A stretch of 64,000 nt of DNA from Sporothrix humicola (GCA_021396245.1 WNYE01000032.1:349781-413780), one strand, 5' to 3'; shown: positions 1 to 11,607, counted from the first letter of the stretch. Numbers and translations: made by a program. Notes: generated from the sequence alone by a model not told the origin.

Positions 1-3000
1 GATAGGCGAGCGAATTAAGACTGGGCAAAGACCAGCGAAGAAACACACTGTCCGTTTTTTTTTTTCTGACGAAACAAACTGAAACATGGGGCGACGAAGC
101 ACACTCATACAACGAAAATTATTTGTGGTATTTTACGACATACAGGCGGGAAAAGAAGAGGAGAAGAGAAGGACGATAAAAACGGGGAACAAAACGGCAT
201 GTCCCGCCGTCTGTAAAAAGTGTGCCCTCTCCTTCATCTTGAATTCCCTTTTGTTTTGCATGTGTCTCTCGCTGATTTTCCATTTCCATCTCCACTTGGC
301 GATTCTTCCCTATTCTTCACCGTCAAAAGAGCGGCCGGCTCTGTCGCATCCCGATCAGATGTTTACCCACTCTGCCTGTCCTCCACTTTTTGCCCTTTTT
401 GCCCAGCCTCTACGACGGATATCAATCCACTTCTTCACAACAGGGACGACGTACGTTTGCGTCTCTTCTCGATCTGTACACCAAATGAGCCCATAAACAA
501 ATCAAATGAAATTCATTCGAATTTCCCCGTACTTTGTGCGTCGTACACATTCCCAATACGAAAGACGCCGTTGGCACAGGAAAGTACTTTGTTTTGGATC
601 TCTTCCTGTGCCTGGTGCCTTAATTTCTATTTGATGATAGGCTAGTCCGTTGAAACGGAGAATTCCGCGGAATGGCTCTTGTATCTTTGATACATTTCAA
701 CAAAAAAGATACTGCGAACCAACATCCAACAGGCGGCAAAATATTGTCCGTGAGTGTGTCATTGTGTGTCATTGCCTTTTGTATCTTACAGGTGCTCCGT
801 ATCGTACCGTTCTTCCCTCACACATCAACCCCTTCACCACCACCCCTGGAAGTTTTGTCGTTGTTTTTCTGTGTCTTTTCAGCGCCTCCTGTCTGTGTGG
901 CGCACCGTCTGTCCTCTGTTTCCCTTTTTGACTCCTATCCATCCATTTCTGTGCCCGTCTTTTGCACACATACGACGTACTTCCCTGTCGCCTGCCGCAA
1001 TGTTGTTTGTATCTTTATATCCCTCTCTATTTTTATTTTATTGATTTTGTACTCTCTAGACAGGGTGGGTTCGGATTGTTTGGACAGTCCGCAGACAGGA
1101 ATCCGTCTCAACTTTGGCAGTCTCAAGTCTGAGGCCGCCTGCCAAGGGTAGTGAGAGTGAGAAGTAAGAGCAAGAAGTGAAGCAAACAGTATATCGACTT
1201 CAAGACAGATGGATATATTTATTGAAAGTGAGGCTCAATTGGGCTTCGTGATTGTTGACTTTAGCGATTGGAAGATGAACAAAAGCGACAACTCCCGATT
1301 CAACATCTCCAACCACGAGGACAACCACAATCGCATCCTGGCGACAGGCAATTCGCCCGAGTCCCCTTGCCCCCATTTCTCATCCCAAAACACGCGGAAT
1401 GCTCGGCGCTGCAACGTGAGAGGAAAACCCTCAACCCAAATGGCTTGCGCCACGCTTTTTGCGTTTTTACGCTTTCACGGAGCAATACGTCGTCGGTCCC
1501 TTCCCGTTTGGTGTTCAGACCTGTCGCTGACTGCCGCTGGTGCCCATCCTCAAGCCATCCTTGCCTCCTTTCCGGCTCGACTGCCACGCTAGCGGCTCTT
1601 CTCTTTCCCCAAATGGGCCCCTACGCAGGTAGGGGCCGCTCGCCGCGTTGTGCTCTTTCTCTCCAACGGGGCTCCTTCCTAGAATCCCAACTTCAAAAGC
1701 AAGTCGAAACGTTCTTGACTCGCTCGGCCGGACGCAGCGTCGCACTTGCCCTTGATGCTCGATATTATCTGCAGGAACTTTCTGGGCAGGAGCGTTTCTT
1801 ACCTATGTCGCACTCCGTATCTGGGATTCGTCGCAGGGAAGGCGCTCTTCATTGTAACGCCGTCCCTTGCGCTTGCCCCCCGTTGGCATCGACAGACCAA
1901 CCAGAGACGAGACGGGGGAAGGTACAAAACCACAACCACAAAACCACCAAAATCACAAAACGCCCTTGTAAAACGGTCCGTCGTAATACATCAAGGAAAA
2001 CGCTACTTATGTGTACGCTACGGGCTTTGGTTCTGTGTGCTAGTGGTGCCTCTTCTCACTGTGACTCCCCTGTGCTTCACTTGTAGCTCGCTGTGTCTCC
2101 CTGTGCCTGACCTGTAACAGCCATCAGACTGACACTAGACCAACTGTCTGAAGCCTGACTCGCCAGGAAAACAGAAACCAGCGCTATGAATTGCGCCCGT
2201 ACTAGTAGCGCCTAGCGCACCTGCCCACTCTCCTGCTACTTTCTGCCGTCTTACACTAGAGCAAGGGGGGTGGAGCCAGAGGAGGAAGGAGTGAAAGGGT
2301 GATGAGGACGAAGAAGGGGGGAAGGGACCCGCTAAACCTCCGGGGACTCGGGCTGGAACTGGAACCAAATCCAAAACTCGAACAGGAAGCGACCGCCTGT
2401 TTCTGCGTTTCTGCGCCTGCCTGCAACTGCACCATATGCACGTCGCTACTGCCACTTTACGAGTCGTATCTCACTCTTGCATCTTTTCTCTTTGTTGCCA
2501 ATTCCTTCCCGCTTTCCTCGTTTCAATTCTCACGAACCCTTTTACACCTACAACTTTTTTGCCTCATTTCTAATTTTCCCATTCTCGGATTCTTTCTTGT
2601 GCACTCTGAAGTTCCTCCTCCTCTCATCCGACATCCGCTCACCACCAACTCTCTCGCATACAGAGTACACACACATCTGCCACATTCACGTCGTTAACGA
2701 TAACCTGCTGATGACTGTTACGCTTCGCCTCCTCCTCTCTGACTTTTGAACGACACACGATATTTTACCAGCTGACGCCCAGCTGAACACCGACGACACT
2801 GACACCGTCCCCGGCCGTACCCGAACGCCGACTGAACACCGTAGAGGCAATTAGAAGCCCGATTTCGAGCTTGTCGCAACGACCGAGCATTCCGACGCCC
2901 GCTAATTGCGGCGCCGTTCGACAATCTGATTTGTTCTCGAATTATCGAACGCTCATACACTTCCGAGAACACACTGCACACTCTCGGCCATTCCGCCGAC

Positions 3001-3010
3001 AACGTCACAC
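1..3010. other. Non-coding region upstream of the Zn2Cys6 regulator
   Basis: No convincing gene is seen. Open frames here are short, overlap in several frames and have the composition of CT-rich non-coding DNA. The last several hundred bases are pyrimidine-rich on the + strand, as expected for a fungal promoter and 5' leader of the gene starting at 3011. A cluster of three AGCGC words lies at 2180-2218 and a short uORF at 2711-2749. A gene running in from the left edge cannot be excluded. Confidence 0.6.
2711..2749 (+). promoter_or_regulatory. Possible uORF in the leader of the Zn2Cys6 regulator
   Basis: An ATG at 2711 opens a 12-codon frame ending with TGA at 2747-2749, about 260 nt before the main start at 3011. 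If the transcript starts upstream of 2711 this could lower translation of the regulator. The transcription start is not visible, so the role is inferred. Confidence 0.3.
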
Positions 3011-6000
3011 ATGGACCGTCCACACCACATGGGCAGTCCCGACCAGGGCTTCCCGCTGCCGTCGCTGCCGCCCATCTCCGCGCCGCCACTGCTGAACCGC
3101 CAGCCACAGCTCTTTGGCAACACCTTTGACCGCCTGCCGCCCATTCACATGCCCTCCGACATGGCCGCCGCCCACATGTTTGGCAGCGACCCCAACGCCT
3201 ACATGGACGATGCCAACGAGGCCAAGCGGCGACGCATTGCCCGCGCCTGCGACATGTGCCGCAAGAAGAAGATCAAGTGCGACGGCAAGATGCCCTCATG
3301 CACGCACTGTGTCAACTATAAGACAAAATGCGTTTTTACGCAAGTGGAAAAGAAGCGCAGCCCGCCAAAGGGGTGAGTACAAACTGCCGGCTGGCATACA
3401 GAAAATCAACGCCCATTTTTGCTAACATTTTGCCCTCTCCAGCGCCAAATACATTGAAGGCCTCGAGAACCGCTTGGTGCGCATGGAGAGCCTCCTGCGC
3501 CTGTCAGGTCTACTCGACGAAGACGACGGTGCCACCGATCTCGGCACACTCGAAAAGCGCCTGGCTGAGAAGCACCGCGAGTCCCAACTGGCTTCCCAGG
3601 CCGCTTCGAACCCTTCCTCGCCCTCCCAAACCACATCCGGAAACGAGTCCACACCACGCAGCTCCATCACATCACCGGAGCCCGGCAAGGAACGTGAAGC
3701 TGGCGCCAGCGGCAACGCCAACGAAAGCACCAGCGGAGGCACAGGAAACGGGGCTGAGGGCAAGAGCGGCGGCAGCGGCGGCGATGGGACCACAGGTAAA
3801 AAGTCGTCCAGCTCGTCCGGCAAGAAACACGGCGGCCGCAAGGAGGAAGAGGTCGAGGCCCTGTCTGAGATGATGTGCTCGCTTGTGACTAACCATGAGG
3901 GCGAGACGCGTTACATCGGCTCGTCCTCGGGTTTCTCCATCTTCTCGCCCAAGGGTATGCAGTGGGTCAACGAGCGCACCGGCGACAACTCATTCCAGCA
4001 GATGATTTCCAATGTCTCCATGGATGACAACAAGTGGACCAACTGGAAGCCCGAGATCTTTGCCGACCTCTTCAGTCGACCGATCTTCCGGCCACTGCCG
4101 CCCAAGCCCGAGGCCCTGTCTTTACTCAAGGATTTCTTTGAGAACTTTAACTGCATGTTCCCACTCTTCCACCAGCCTACCTTCATGCACCTGGTGGAGC
4201 GCCAGTACTCGAAAGACCCTTACGAGGGCTCCGGCTGGTGGGCCAGTCTCAACGTGGCCCTGGCCATTGCCCACCGTCTGCGAGTCATGAGCAACCTTGT
4301 GCCCCAAGAGGAGGACGACAAGGCTTGGGCTTACCTGAAGAACGCCATGGCCGTCTTCTCTGAGCTTGCCATGCGCAACACGGATCTTCTCAGTGTCCAG
4401 GCTCTGCTGGGTATGGCTCTCTTCATGCAGGGCACGCCCAACCCGCAGCCTACGTTCCTGCTGATTGCCGCCGCCATCCGTTTGTCTCACAGCATTGGTC
4501 TCCACAAGAAGGGCACCGGTTTCAACCTCAACCCCATTGAGATTGAGCAGCGCAAACGCGTTTTCTGGATCGGCTACATGCTCGACAAGGATCTGTGCTT
4601 GCGGTCCGGCCGCCCTCCCGCACAGGACGATGACGATATGAACGTCGAACTGCCTGACGCTGACCCTGCCGACAACATCGGCAACATCCCGCTGGGCGAC
4701 GGCAAGGGCAAGATGAACCTGTTCCGCGTCATGTGCGAGTTTGCACTGATTGAGAGCAAGGTCTACAAGCGCCTGTACTCGACCAAGGCCACCAAGCAGA
4801 CAGTGGGCGAGCTGCTCAATACGATTGGCGAGCTTGACCAGGAGCTCGAGGACTGGAAGGACAGCATCCCCATCGACTTCCGCCCTGAGCACGAGATCAA
4901 GGCCTCGCACACACCCCTCATACTACATATTGTCATGCTGCACTTTACCTACTACAACTGCCTGACAACAATCCACCGCATGTGCGTCCACCACGGCTAC
5001 TGGACGAGCCGCCTATCCAACTATGCCATCCAAGGCCTCAATGCCAAGCCACTCAACCCGCGTGTCTACTCGTCCGCGGCCCTCTGCGTGTCATCGGCGC
5101 GTGCCTCCATCTCTCTGTTGAAGTACATTCCACAGGGTGACTTCTCATGTGTCTGGCTGATTCTGTACTTTTCAGTGTCGGCGCTTGTCACGCTGTTTGG
5201 CAACGCACTACAGAATCCAGTCGACCCGCGCGCACGTTCCGATACGCGCCTCATGAGTTTAGTGGTGACTTTCCTTTCCATGCTTGGTCAGGAAGCCGAG
5301 AGTGGTGGCGTGCACCGCATGCTGGGTGTTTGCAGCGAGTTTGAGCGCATCGCCAAGGTCGTTATCGACAAGGCCGAGAAGGAGCAATCCAACCGCCGCA
5401 AGCGCAAGAACACCGACGCCCACGAAGCCGCGCCGGCCAAGTCAGCACCAGGTGCCTCGTCATCGACTGCATCTACGGTCAATGGCGGCAACTCGGCGGC
5501 GGCTAAGACTGGCAGTGCCAATGCAAACGCGAATGACAAGAAAGGCCAGTCGTCAGCCTCTTCTCCACGCCCGGCATCACGGTCCCAGTCACTGGCACCA
5601 GGGACATCGTCGCAAACGCCACGGCCCACATCATCGTGCAGCACGACTACAACGGCATACCAGAACACGCCGAGCGCTACCCCCGCCGAGGCTGCTGCTG
5701 CCGCTCATACTGCTGCTGAGATTGTCAACAGCCACAAGAACGGCAACTCGAAGCGCCACAACAACAATAACAACAACAATATGCACCACATGAGCAGTGC
5801 ATCGGTGGCAGCCAGCATGTACGCCAACAGTCCGATGAACAACATGAACGGCAACCCGGCAGCCAACCCCAACGGAAACACGCCTTCGCCCGGCATGCCG
5901 CCCAACACATGGCCGACCGACTATGCAAACATGGCTGCCACATCGGCTCCTGGTATGGGCGGTACGACGGTGACGGATATGGGCCAGAACGGTGGGATTA

Positions 6001-6251
6001 TGGCCGAAATCGACTTCATGTCTTTCTCGGACCTCACAGGCTTTGGCTCCATCCCGTCTGATATGCCGCCGCCGCCTCCGCACGACCTGGGTGATCTGCA
6101 GTCGCCGCCCATGATGCCTGATGGCATGCCGAGCAACCAGTTCTTGCCTCAGGATCTGTTCAGTATCCCGATGACGCTTGACTGGAGCTTCTCGGGCCTG
6201 GGCGACGGCATGTATGCCACCATGGAGAACAGTGGTTTCGACGTGATATAA
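3011..6251 (+). CDS. Zn2Cys6 fungal transcription factor (possibly CLR-1/ClrA-like)
   Basis: Exons 3011-3372 and 3443-6251 give 1056 residues. The 70-nt intron has a GTGAGT donor, a CTAAC branch site and a CAG acceptor, and the frame is kept across it. Residues 80-107 form a complete zinc cluster, Cys80-x2-Cys83-x6-Cys90-x6-Cys97-x2-Cys100-x6-Cys107, preceded by a basic stretch. A short amphipathic helix (about 121-144) follows and could dimerise. Residues 350-770 resemble the fungal-specific transcription factor (middle homology) domain. The tail from about 780 is rich in Ala, Ser, Asn and Pro, with an Asn run near 895, and may be an activation region. The start ATG has a good context (ACACATGG). 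The zinc-cluster and helix region reminds me of cellulase regulators of the CLR-1/ClrA group, but that assignment is from memory and unverified. Nuclear DNA-binding regulator; target genes unknown. Confidence 0.9.
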
Positions 6252-7185
6252 CCCGCGAAGGTGTTCTACCTCCTTGCTCTCTTTTATCATTTTTATACTG
6301 TTTTGGTTATTTTTTTCTTGATTCTTTATGATTTTGCGATTTATGACATGGCGTGTTCATATTTGAGGATATTTTTGTTTCTTTCATTGGGTAGTTTTGC
6401 TTTCCCCATTTCTTCTGTTGTCTCATCTTGATAGCCACGTTTGGGAAGGGCGTTTTTGTTGTTTTCTTCTTGTTTATTTGTTCATTTTTTTGGCTTTGAT
6501 TCACTTGTCCTTTGATTCGTTTCAGTACTCCTCTCTGTCTTTTACCAATGTTTTGAACCAAAGACCAAAGCAGCCTTAATATCAGGTCCTTTTTATTCCA
6601 CCCCATCCTACTTTGTTGAGTATTATTGAGTCTCGCGTGTTCTTGATTTAAGGTTAACGCAAAATGGAAATTCGCAGCGACCTGTCAAAATGAATCTCGA
6701 ACAAATTGCAGCAAATTCTTCCCCCATAATTTCGCAACATTTGCACGTGCTTTTTACTGGCTCGGAGGGGTGCTGGTTCCCCCCTTTGTGGTCCTCTATT
6801 AATGGGCAGATTTAGGAGAGTTAGACAGGACGATCCCCTGTAAGTGCTGGTAGACCACTGTAAAGTTTGGCGGCTTTCGCGCCCATTCGCGCCCTCGCGG
6901 CACTACGTAATGGTGGGGAAAGCTTCAAACCACCGACAGGCCGAGGATAAGCGGTATGCCGACAGGCGCCTTCCCTTTCTTTTTCTGACTCGTTTTGTGT
7001 GTGTGTGTGGTTGAGACAGCTCCGTGCCTTCCTTATGAGGACTGGAGATTCAAAACATATACTTTCCCTAATTTTTCTCTCCTTCCTCTTTTTTTGTCCG
7101 ACCTTTTTGCCTGTTTTCTACATCTCCAATTGACGAACGGTTTCGACTTCTACCTCCCGTCTTCCTACCCCACATTCTCGACACA
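6252..7185. other. Intergenic: 3' UTR of the regulator and promoter of the dehydrogenase gene
   Basis: No gene seen. The first 350 bases are T-rich, as for a 3' UTR. A (GT)6 run lies at 6997-7008. The 150 bases before 7186 are pyrimidine-rich, a typical fungal leader. A CCGAGG hexamer lies at 6941. Confidence 0.7.
6941..6946 (-). promoter_or_regulatory. CCTCGG hexamer, candidate FarA/FarB site
   Basis: The hexamer reads CCGAGG on the + strand, that is CCTCGG on the - strand, about 240 bp upstream of the 3-hydroxyacyl-CoA dehydrogenase start. CCTCGG is the known core for the fatty-acid regulators FarA and FarB in Aspergillus nidulans and is enriched at beta-oxidation genes. A six-base word can occur by chance; the position upstream of a beta-oxidation gene is what makes it worth noting. 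Confidence 0.4.
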
Positions 7186-8219
7186 ATGCAGAGACTCCCG
7201 ACCCTCGTTCGCTCAGCGGCCCTGCCGCGCCCGGTGCGCTGCTTCAGCACGACAACCGCCCGTGCTGCCGCCGATGTGAAGAGTATTGGTGTTATTGGCG
7301 CTGGCCAGATGGTGAGTCGATTCTGGGATGCACAATGCACTAGGACCGTTTGCTAACACCGTTCCAGGGCCTCGGCATTGCCCTTGTGGCCGCACAACGG
7401 GCGGGCGTCCCTGTGACGCTCGTCGACGCCTCGCAGGCCTCTCTCGACAAGGGCCTTTCTTTTGCCGACAAGCTGTTGGCCAAGGACGTTGGCAAGTCGC
7501 GCATCTCGCAGGAGGACGCCGATGCCGCCCGTGCCCGCCTTTCACCGACGACATCGCTGGACGAGCTCGCTGGCGTCGACATGGTCATTGAGGCCGTGCC
7601 CGAGATCCCCGACCTCAAGTTCGACCTGTTCAAGCGCCTCGCCGGCGTTGCCGCTCCCCACACGATCCTCGCGACCAACACGAGCTCCATCTCTATCACT
7701 AAGATTGCTGCCGCCGCTGCCGGTGCCTCGGGCCAGCCGCTGGCGTCCGAGGCGGCCGCGGCCATTGCCTCGCGCGTTGTCGCCACGCACTTTATGAACC
7801 CTGTGCCGATCCAGAAGGGTGTTGAGATTATCAGCGGCCTGCAGACGAGCCCCGAGACCCTGGCGACGGCCGTGGCCTTTTGCGAGAAGATGGGCAAGGT
7901 CGCCTCGACCTCGGCCGACACCCCCGGCTTCCTGGCCAACCGTATCCTGATGCCGTACATCAACGAGGCCATTATCTGCCTGGAGACTGGCGTTGGCGAC
8001 CGCGAGAGCATTGACGCGATCATGAAGAACGGCACCAACGTGCCCATGGGCCCGCTGGTGCTGGCCGACTTTATCGGCCTAGACACCTGCCTGTCGATCA
8101 TGAAGGTGCTGCACACGGAGACGGGCGACAGCAAGTACCGCCCGAGTGTGCTGCTGGCCAAGATGGTTGATGCTGGCTGGCTGGGCAAGAAGAGCGGCAA
8201 GGGCTTCTACGACTACTAA
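7186..8219 (+). CDS. Mitochondrial 3-hydroxyacyl-CoA (3-hydroxybutyryl-CoA) dehydrogenase
   Basis: Exons 7186-7311 and 7368-8219 give 325 residues. The 56-nt intron (GTGAGT, CTAAC, CAG) falls inside the NAD-binding loop. The enzyme oxidises L-3-hydroxyacyl-CoA to 3-ketoacyl-CoA with NAD in beta-oxidation. The N-terminus (about 25 residues, Arg/Ser/Thr-rich, RCFSTTTAR) looks like a mitochondrial presequence. The Rossmann motif is Gly38-x-Gly40-x-x-Gly43. The catalytic pair is His183 (in HFMNPVP) and Glu195, twelve residues apart as in human HADH, and the substrate-site Asn is Asn233 (FLANR). The C-terminal helical domain ends in KGFYDY, as usual. An Ala-rich insert of about 14 residues (around 159-174) lies between the NTSS motif and the catalytic His. 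Fungal enzymes of this type favour short-chain substrates; that detail is inferred from the family. Confidence 0.93.
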
Positions 8220-9172
8220 AGGAGAGGGGATTTGTACATGGACCGGACCGGACACGGATTGGATATATGAAGATATGAATATTTGCACGGCTGACGTATT
8301 ACGGCCCGTTTCCCCCGACTGCCGGTGACTCGTACGGGACGAACGAGGACAACACGGGTGCCAGGACGAGCCGAGAGGACCTGGATAGGACTCGACAGTA
8401 CCCTACCAAAGTCGATTAAAGAAACGCGTCTTGGCCGGAGACGCGGAGGCCATTTGTCGGCGTCGATCTCGGAAGACTGGACGAATGAGGAATGACGAAA
8501 GGATCAAAAATAGAGGCCGTCGAGCCAGGAACCAAGCTAGAATTGATTGATTGAACACCATTCGAGCAACAAGATGAACCCCAAAGACTGAGACCAAAAT
8601 GAGAAGAGGAACAAGTCACCCAAATTGCAGGTCAACTTGGACAATCTTGGACACAAATGCAACTGCGGAAGCGCGGACCCACAATAAAAAAGCATGGCGC
8701 CCGCATCCGCGTGTGGGACATTTGGAGATCCCTTTTTTGCTCTATTTTTTTTGCTCTTTTTGCCCGAGATGATGCGTGAGAAAAGTCTGTCCCCATGTCA
8801 TGTCGGCAAGTCGGCTCTGTATTCTGTCTTTTCAACCCCCAAAACACCTGCAGAGTGCTGGCTCCATATTAAGTGCGTTGTACCTGCCGTTGCGAGATAA
8901 AACAGAAAGAAAAAAAAGGAAGTCGCGCCAGAGCACGTTGCCCCCGAAAGGCAAGTGCGGTTGGACAAGACGCTAGTGCTTCTCCGGGGAACGGTAGTCG
9001 CTCCGCTTTGCGGACATTGATAGCGCCTTCCCAATAACTTTCTTTTCTTTTATCATCCCTCAAACGCTCCTTCTCCATCTTTTCTTTTGCCTCACCCTTC
9101 TCCATTTTTCATCCTTAACCCTCTCGACCTTATCTCGCCTCATATCTCACCCTGCATGAGATCACACCGCTC
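8220..9172. other. Intergenic between the dehydrogenase and Bor1-type genes
   Basis: No gene seen. The first part is presumably the dehydrogenase 3' UTR. From about 9030 the + strand is pyrimidine-rich and leads to the transporter start. A short uORF at 9156-9176 overlaps that start. Confidence 0.65.
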
Positions 9173-9176
9173 ATGA
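9156..9176 (+). promoter_or_regulatory. Six-codon uORF overlapping the Bor1-type start codon
   Basis: ATG at 9156 is followed by five sense codons and TGA at 9174-9176. The final A of the sixth codon and the TG of its stop form the main ATG at 9173-9175 (ATGA overlap). Ribosomes that translate the uORF would terminate exactly at the main start. Whether the mRNA includes 9156 is not visible, although the position 17 nt before the main ATG makes it very likely. Confidence 0.55.
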
Positions 9177-11392
9177 CTTCACACGCTGCGAGAGACACGC
9201 TCTCGCTACCCACCGCTCTCCACTCCGGCACTCGCCACCCCAGCCCGGCTGCAGGCATCGGTGCAGGCTCCGGGTCTGGCCCTGGAGTGGCAGGAAGTGG
9301 GTCTATCGGCTCGTCCCGAGACGCAAACGGCAACGGCAACAGCTGGCCTGGACGACTGACGGCCTCCTTTCAGAGACACGCTCGTAGTGGCTGGCGGCGC
9401 AGGGGCAACGACAGCACGATGGCCGCATCATCGCCGTCGTCGCCGTCGTCGCACAAGACCGCCTGGTGGAAGGTGCATCTCTTCCGTGGCATGGCCAACG
9501 ATGTGCGGCGACGCGCCCCCTTTTACCTCAGCGACTGGGTCGACGCGTGGGACTACCGCGTCGTGCCGGCGACGGTGTACATGTACTTTGCCAACATCCT
9601 GCCGGCGCTGGCCTTCTCGCTCGACATGTTCACCAAGACGCACATGCAGTACGGCGTCAACGAGGTGCTGCTGGCGTCTGTGCTTGGCGCCGTCGTCTTT
9701 GCCGTTTTGGCCTGCCAGCCGCTCGTGATTGTCGGCGTCACGGGTCCTATTACCGTCTTCAACTACACCGTCTATGACATTATCGCGCCGCGCGGCACCA
9801 ACTACCTGGCGTTCATGTGCTGGATCGGGCTGTGGTCGCTGGTTTTCCACTGGATTCTGGCCATTACAAACTCGTGCAACTGGCTGCGCTATGTGACGCG
9901 ATTCCCCTGCGACATTTTCGGCTTTTACGTCGCCTTCATCTACCTGCAAAAGGGCATCCAGGTGCTGTCGCGTCTGGGCGACGCCGAGCCGTTTTACCTG
10001 TCCATCTTTATCGGGTTGGCCGTCTTTGTCGTCGCCTACATTTGCGGCGAGATTGGCCGCGGCAGTCTCTTTACGCACCCGGTGCGCGTGTTCCTCAAAG
10101 ACTACGGCACGCCGCTGACAGTCATCTTCTTCACGGGTTTCGTGCACATTGGCCGCATGCGCCAGGTGTCGCTCGAAGTGCTGCCGACGGGCATTGCGTT
10201 TGAGCCGACCGACGGCACGCGCAGCTGGCTTGTGCATTTCTGGAACATTAGCGTTGGCGACGTATTTCTGGCCATCCCCTTTGCCGTCCTGCTGACGATC
10301 CTCTTTTACTTTGACCACAACGTGTCGTCGCTCATTGCCCAGGGCACCGAGTTCCCGCTTCGCAAGCCGGCCGGCTTCCACTGGGACCTGTTCTTGCTCG
10401 GTCTGACGACGGGCGTTGCCGGCATTCTGGGCTTGCCATTCCCCAACGGCCTAATCCCGCAGGCGCCTTTCCATACCGAGTCACTGTGCGTGACTGAGCT
10501 CGTCAAGGACGATGAGGATGAGACTGCCACGCCGACAGCCGGCGGTGGAAGTGGCGGCAGCGGCGCCGACGACGAGGGCGGCGAATTCAAGGGCCATCCG
10601 CGCAACGCCGTCCACGCGCGTGTCACCCATGTCGTCGAGCAGCGCGTCTCCAACCTCGCACAGGGCCTGCTGACTCTGGGAACCATGACGGGCCCGCTTC
10701 TTGTCGTTATTCACTTGATCCCGCAGGCCGTGCTGGCTGGTCTCTTCTTTGTCATGGGCATCCAGGCTCTCGAGGCCAACGGCATCACTGCCAAGCTGTT
10801 GTTTTTGGTCCGGGACGTGTCTTTGACTCCCCGCAGCCACCATCTCAAGCAGCTTGCTCGCGGCCAGTGGCCCGTCTGGGCGTTTGCCGCCATCGAGCTC
10901 ATTGCTTTTGGCGCCACGTTCGCTATTACCCAGACTGTCGCTGCTGTCGGCTTCCCCGTCTTTATTCTGCTGCTAATCCCCGTCCGCGCCTGGCTGCTGC
11001 CGCGCTGGTTTACCGTGGAAGAGCTGTCGGCTCTCGACGGGCCCACGGCGAGTCCGTTTACCATGGAGAGCGTCGGCGGCAATTACGGCGACGACAAGTC
11101 TTCTCCCCAGCAGCCCGGGGCTCCCCGTGTCGGCGGCCTGTTTGACGACTCCGGGATTGCCACGATCGTGCCGAGCGAGGATCCATCAGCCACGAACCTG
11201 CGGCAGCGCAGCCGTGAGGATCTGGCCGAGCTGGGCGAGAGCAGAGGTGCGGGCGGTAGCGGCCCCGTTGTGATTGAAATGCAGCCGACCGGAGGTGCAG
11301 CGGCGGCGTCGCCTTCGCCTTCACGGACGGGCATCCACAATCGGCGCAGTCAGCAGGGTAGTGCCGGCAGCAGTGGAAGCCGTGGGCGGTAG
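9173..11392 (+). CDS. Bor1-type borate/anion transporter (HCO3-transporter family)
   Basis: A single 739-residue frame without introns. Residues 1-105 are Gly/Ser-rich and poorly conserved in appearance. From about residue 100 the sequence matches the fungal Bor1/anion-exchanger fold: WWKVHLFRGM, then VVPATVYMYFANILPALAFS, GVTGPITVFNYT and FPCDIFGFYVAFIYLQKG, with about a dozen hydrophobic segments to residue 620. Bor1 proteins export borate across the plasma membrane (yeast Bor1 has 576 residues), so this one is longer at both ends and has a Gly/Asp-rich insert at about 448-470 in a predicted cytosolic loop. The last 120 residues are polar and disordered-looking. The gene follows the dehydrogenase on the same strand with 953 bp between them. 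The start at 9173 overlaps the stop of a short uORF, which suggests translational control. Confidence 0.92.
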   Translation: MTSHAARDTLSLPTALHSGTRHPSPAAGIGAGSGSGPGVAGSGSIGSSRDANGNGNSWPGRLTASFQRHARSGWRRRGNDSTMAASSPSSPSSHKTAWWKVHLFRGMANDVRRRAPFYLSDWVDAWDYRVVPATVYMYFANILPALAFSLDMFTKTHMQYGVNEVLLASVLGAVVFAVLACQPLVIVGVTGPITVFNYTVYDIIAPRGTNYLAFMCWIGLWSLVFHWILAITNSCNWLRYVTRFPCDIFGFYVAFIYLQKGIQVLSRLGDAEPFYLSIFIGLAVFVVAYICGEIGRGSLFTHPVRVFLKDYGTPLTVIFFTGFVHIGRMRQVSLEVLPTGIAFEPTDGTRSWLVHFWNISVGDVFLAIPFAVLLTILFYFDHNVSSLIAQGTEFPLRKPAGFHWDLFLLGLTTGVAGILGLPFPNGLIPQAPFHTESLCVTELVKDDEDETATPTAGGGSGGSGADDEGGEFKGHPRNAVHARVTHVVEQRVSNLAQGLLTLGTMTGPLLVVIHLIPQAVLAGLFFVMGIQALEANGITAKLLFLVRDVSLTPRSHHLKQLARGQWPVWAFAAIELIAFGATFAITQTVAAVGFPVFILLLIPVRAWLLPRWFTVEELSALDGPTASPFTMESVGGNYGDDKSSPQQPGAPRVGGLFDDSGIATIVPSEDPSATNLRQRSREDLAELGESRGAGGSGPVVIEMQPTGGAAAASPSPSRTGIHNRRSQQGSAGSSGSRGR

Positions 11393-11601
11393 ACGATGCG
11401 ATTTAGACCTGTTTGATACCATATTGCGACATTTGTCTTTCGTTTTTCTTCTTCTTTTCTTTCTCATTCATTTATTCAGATTGGACACACCATAAATCTC
11501 TCTAGAGTTGGTTAGATTTATATATTTAGAGACGAACAGGGCCAGATAATCATATATTATAGATGATATCGTCTTTAGTCTTGAGACTCCTTTGAATATC
11601 C

Positions 11602-11607
11602 AATAAA
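11602..11607 (+). terminator. Candidate poly(A) signal (AATAAA) of the Bor1-type gene
   Basis: AATAAA lies 210 nt after the transporter stop codon in AT-rich DNA. Fungal poly(A) signals are loose, so this is only a candidate. Confidence 0.35.

Noticed and set aside
9428..10381. 317-codon - strand open frame opposite the Bor1-type gene
   Set aside because: Shadow of the transporter coding sequence, His/Arg/Glu-rich and without hydrophobic core.
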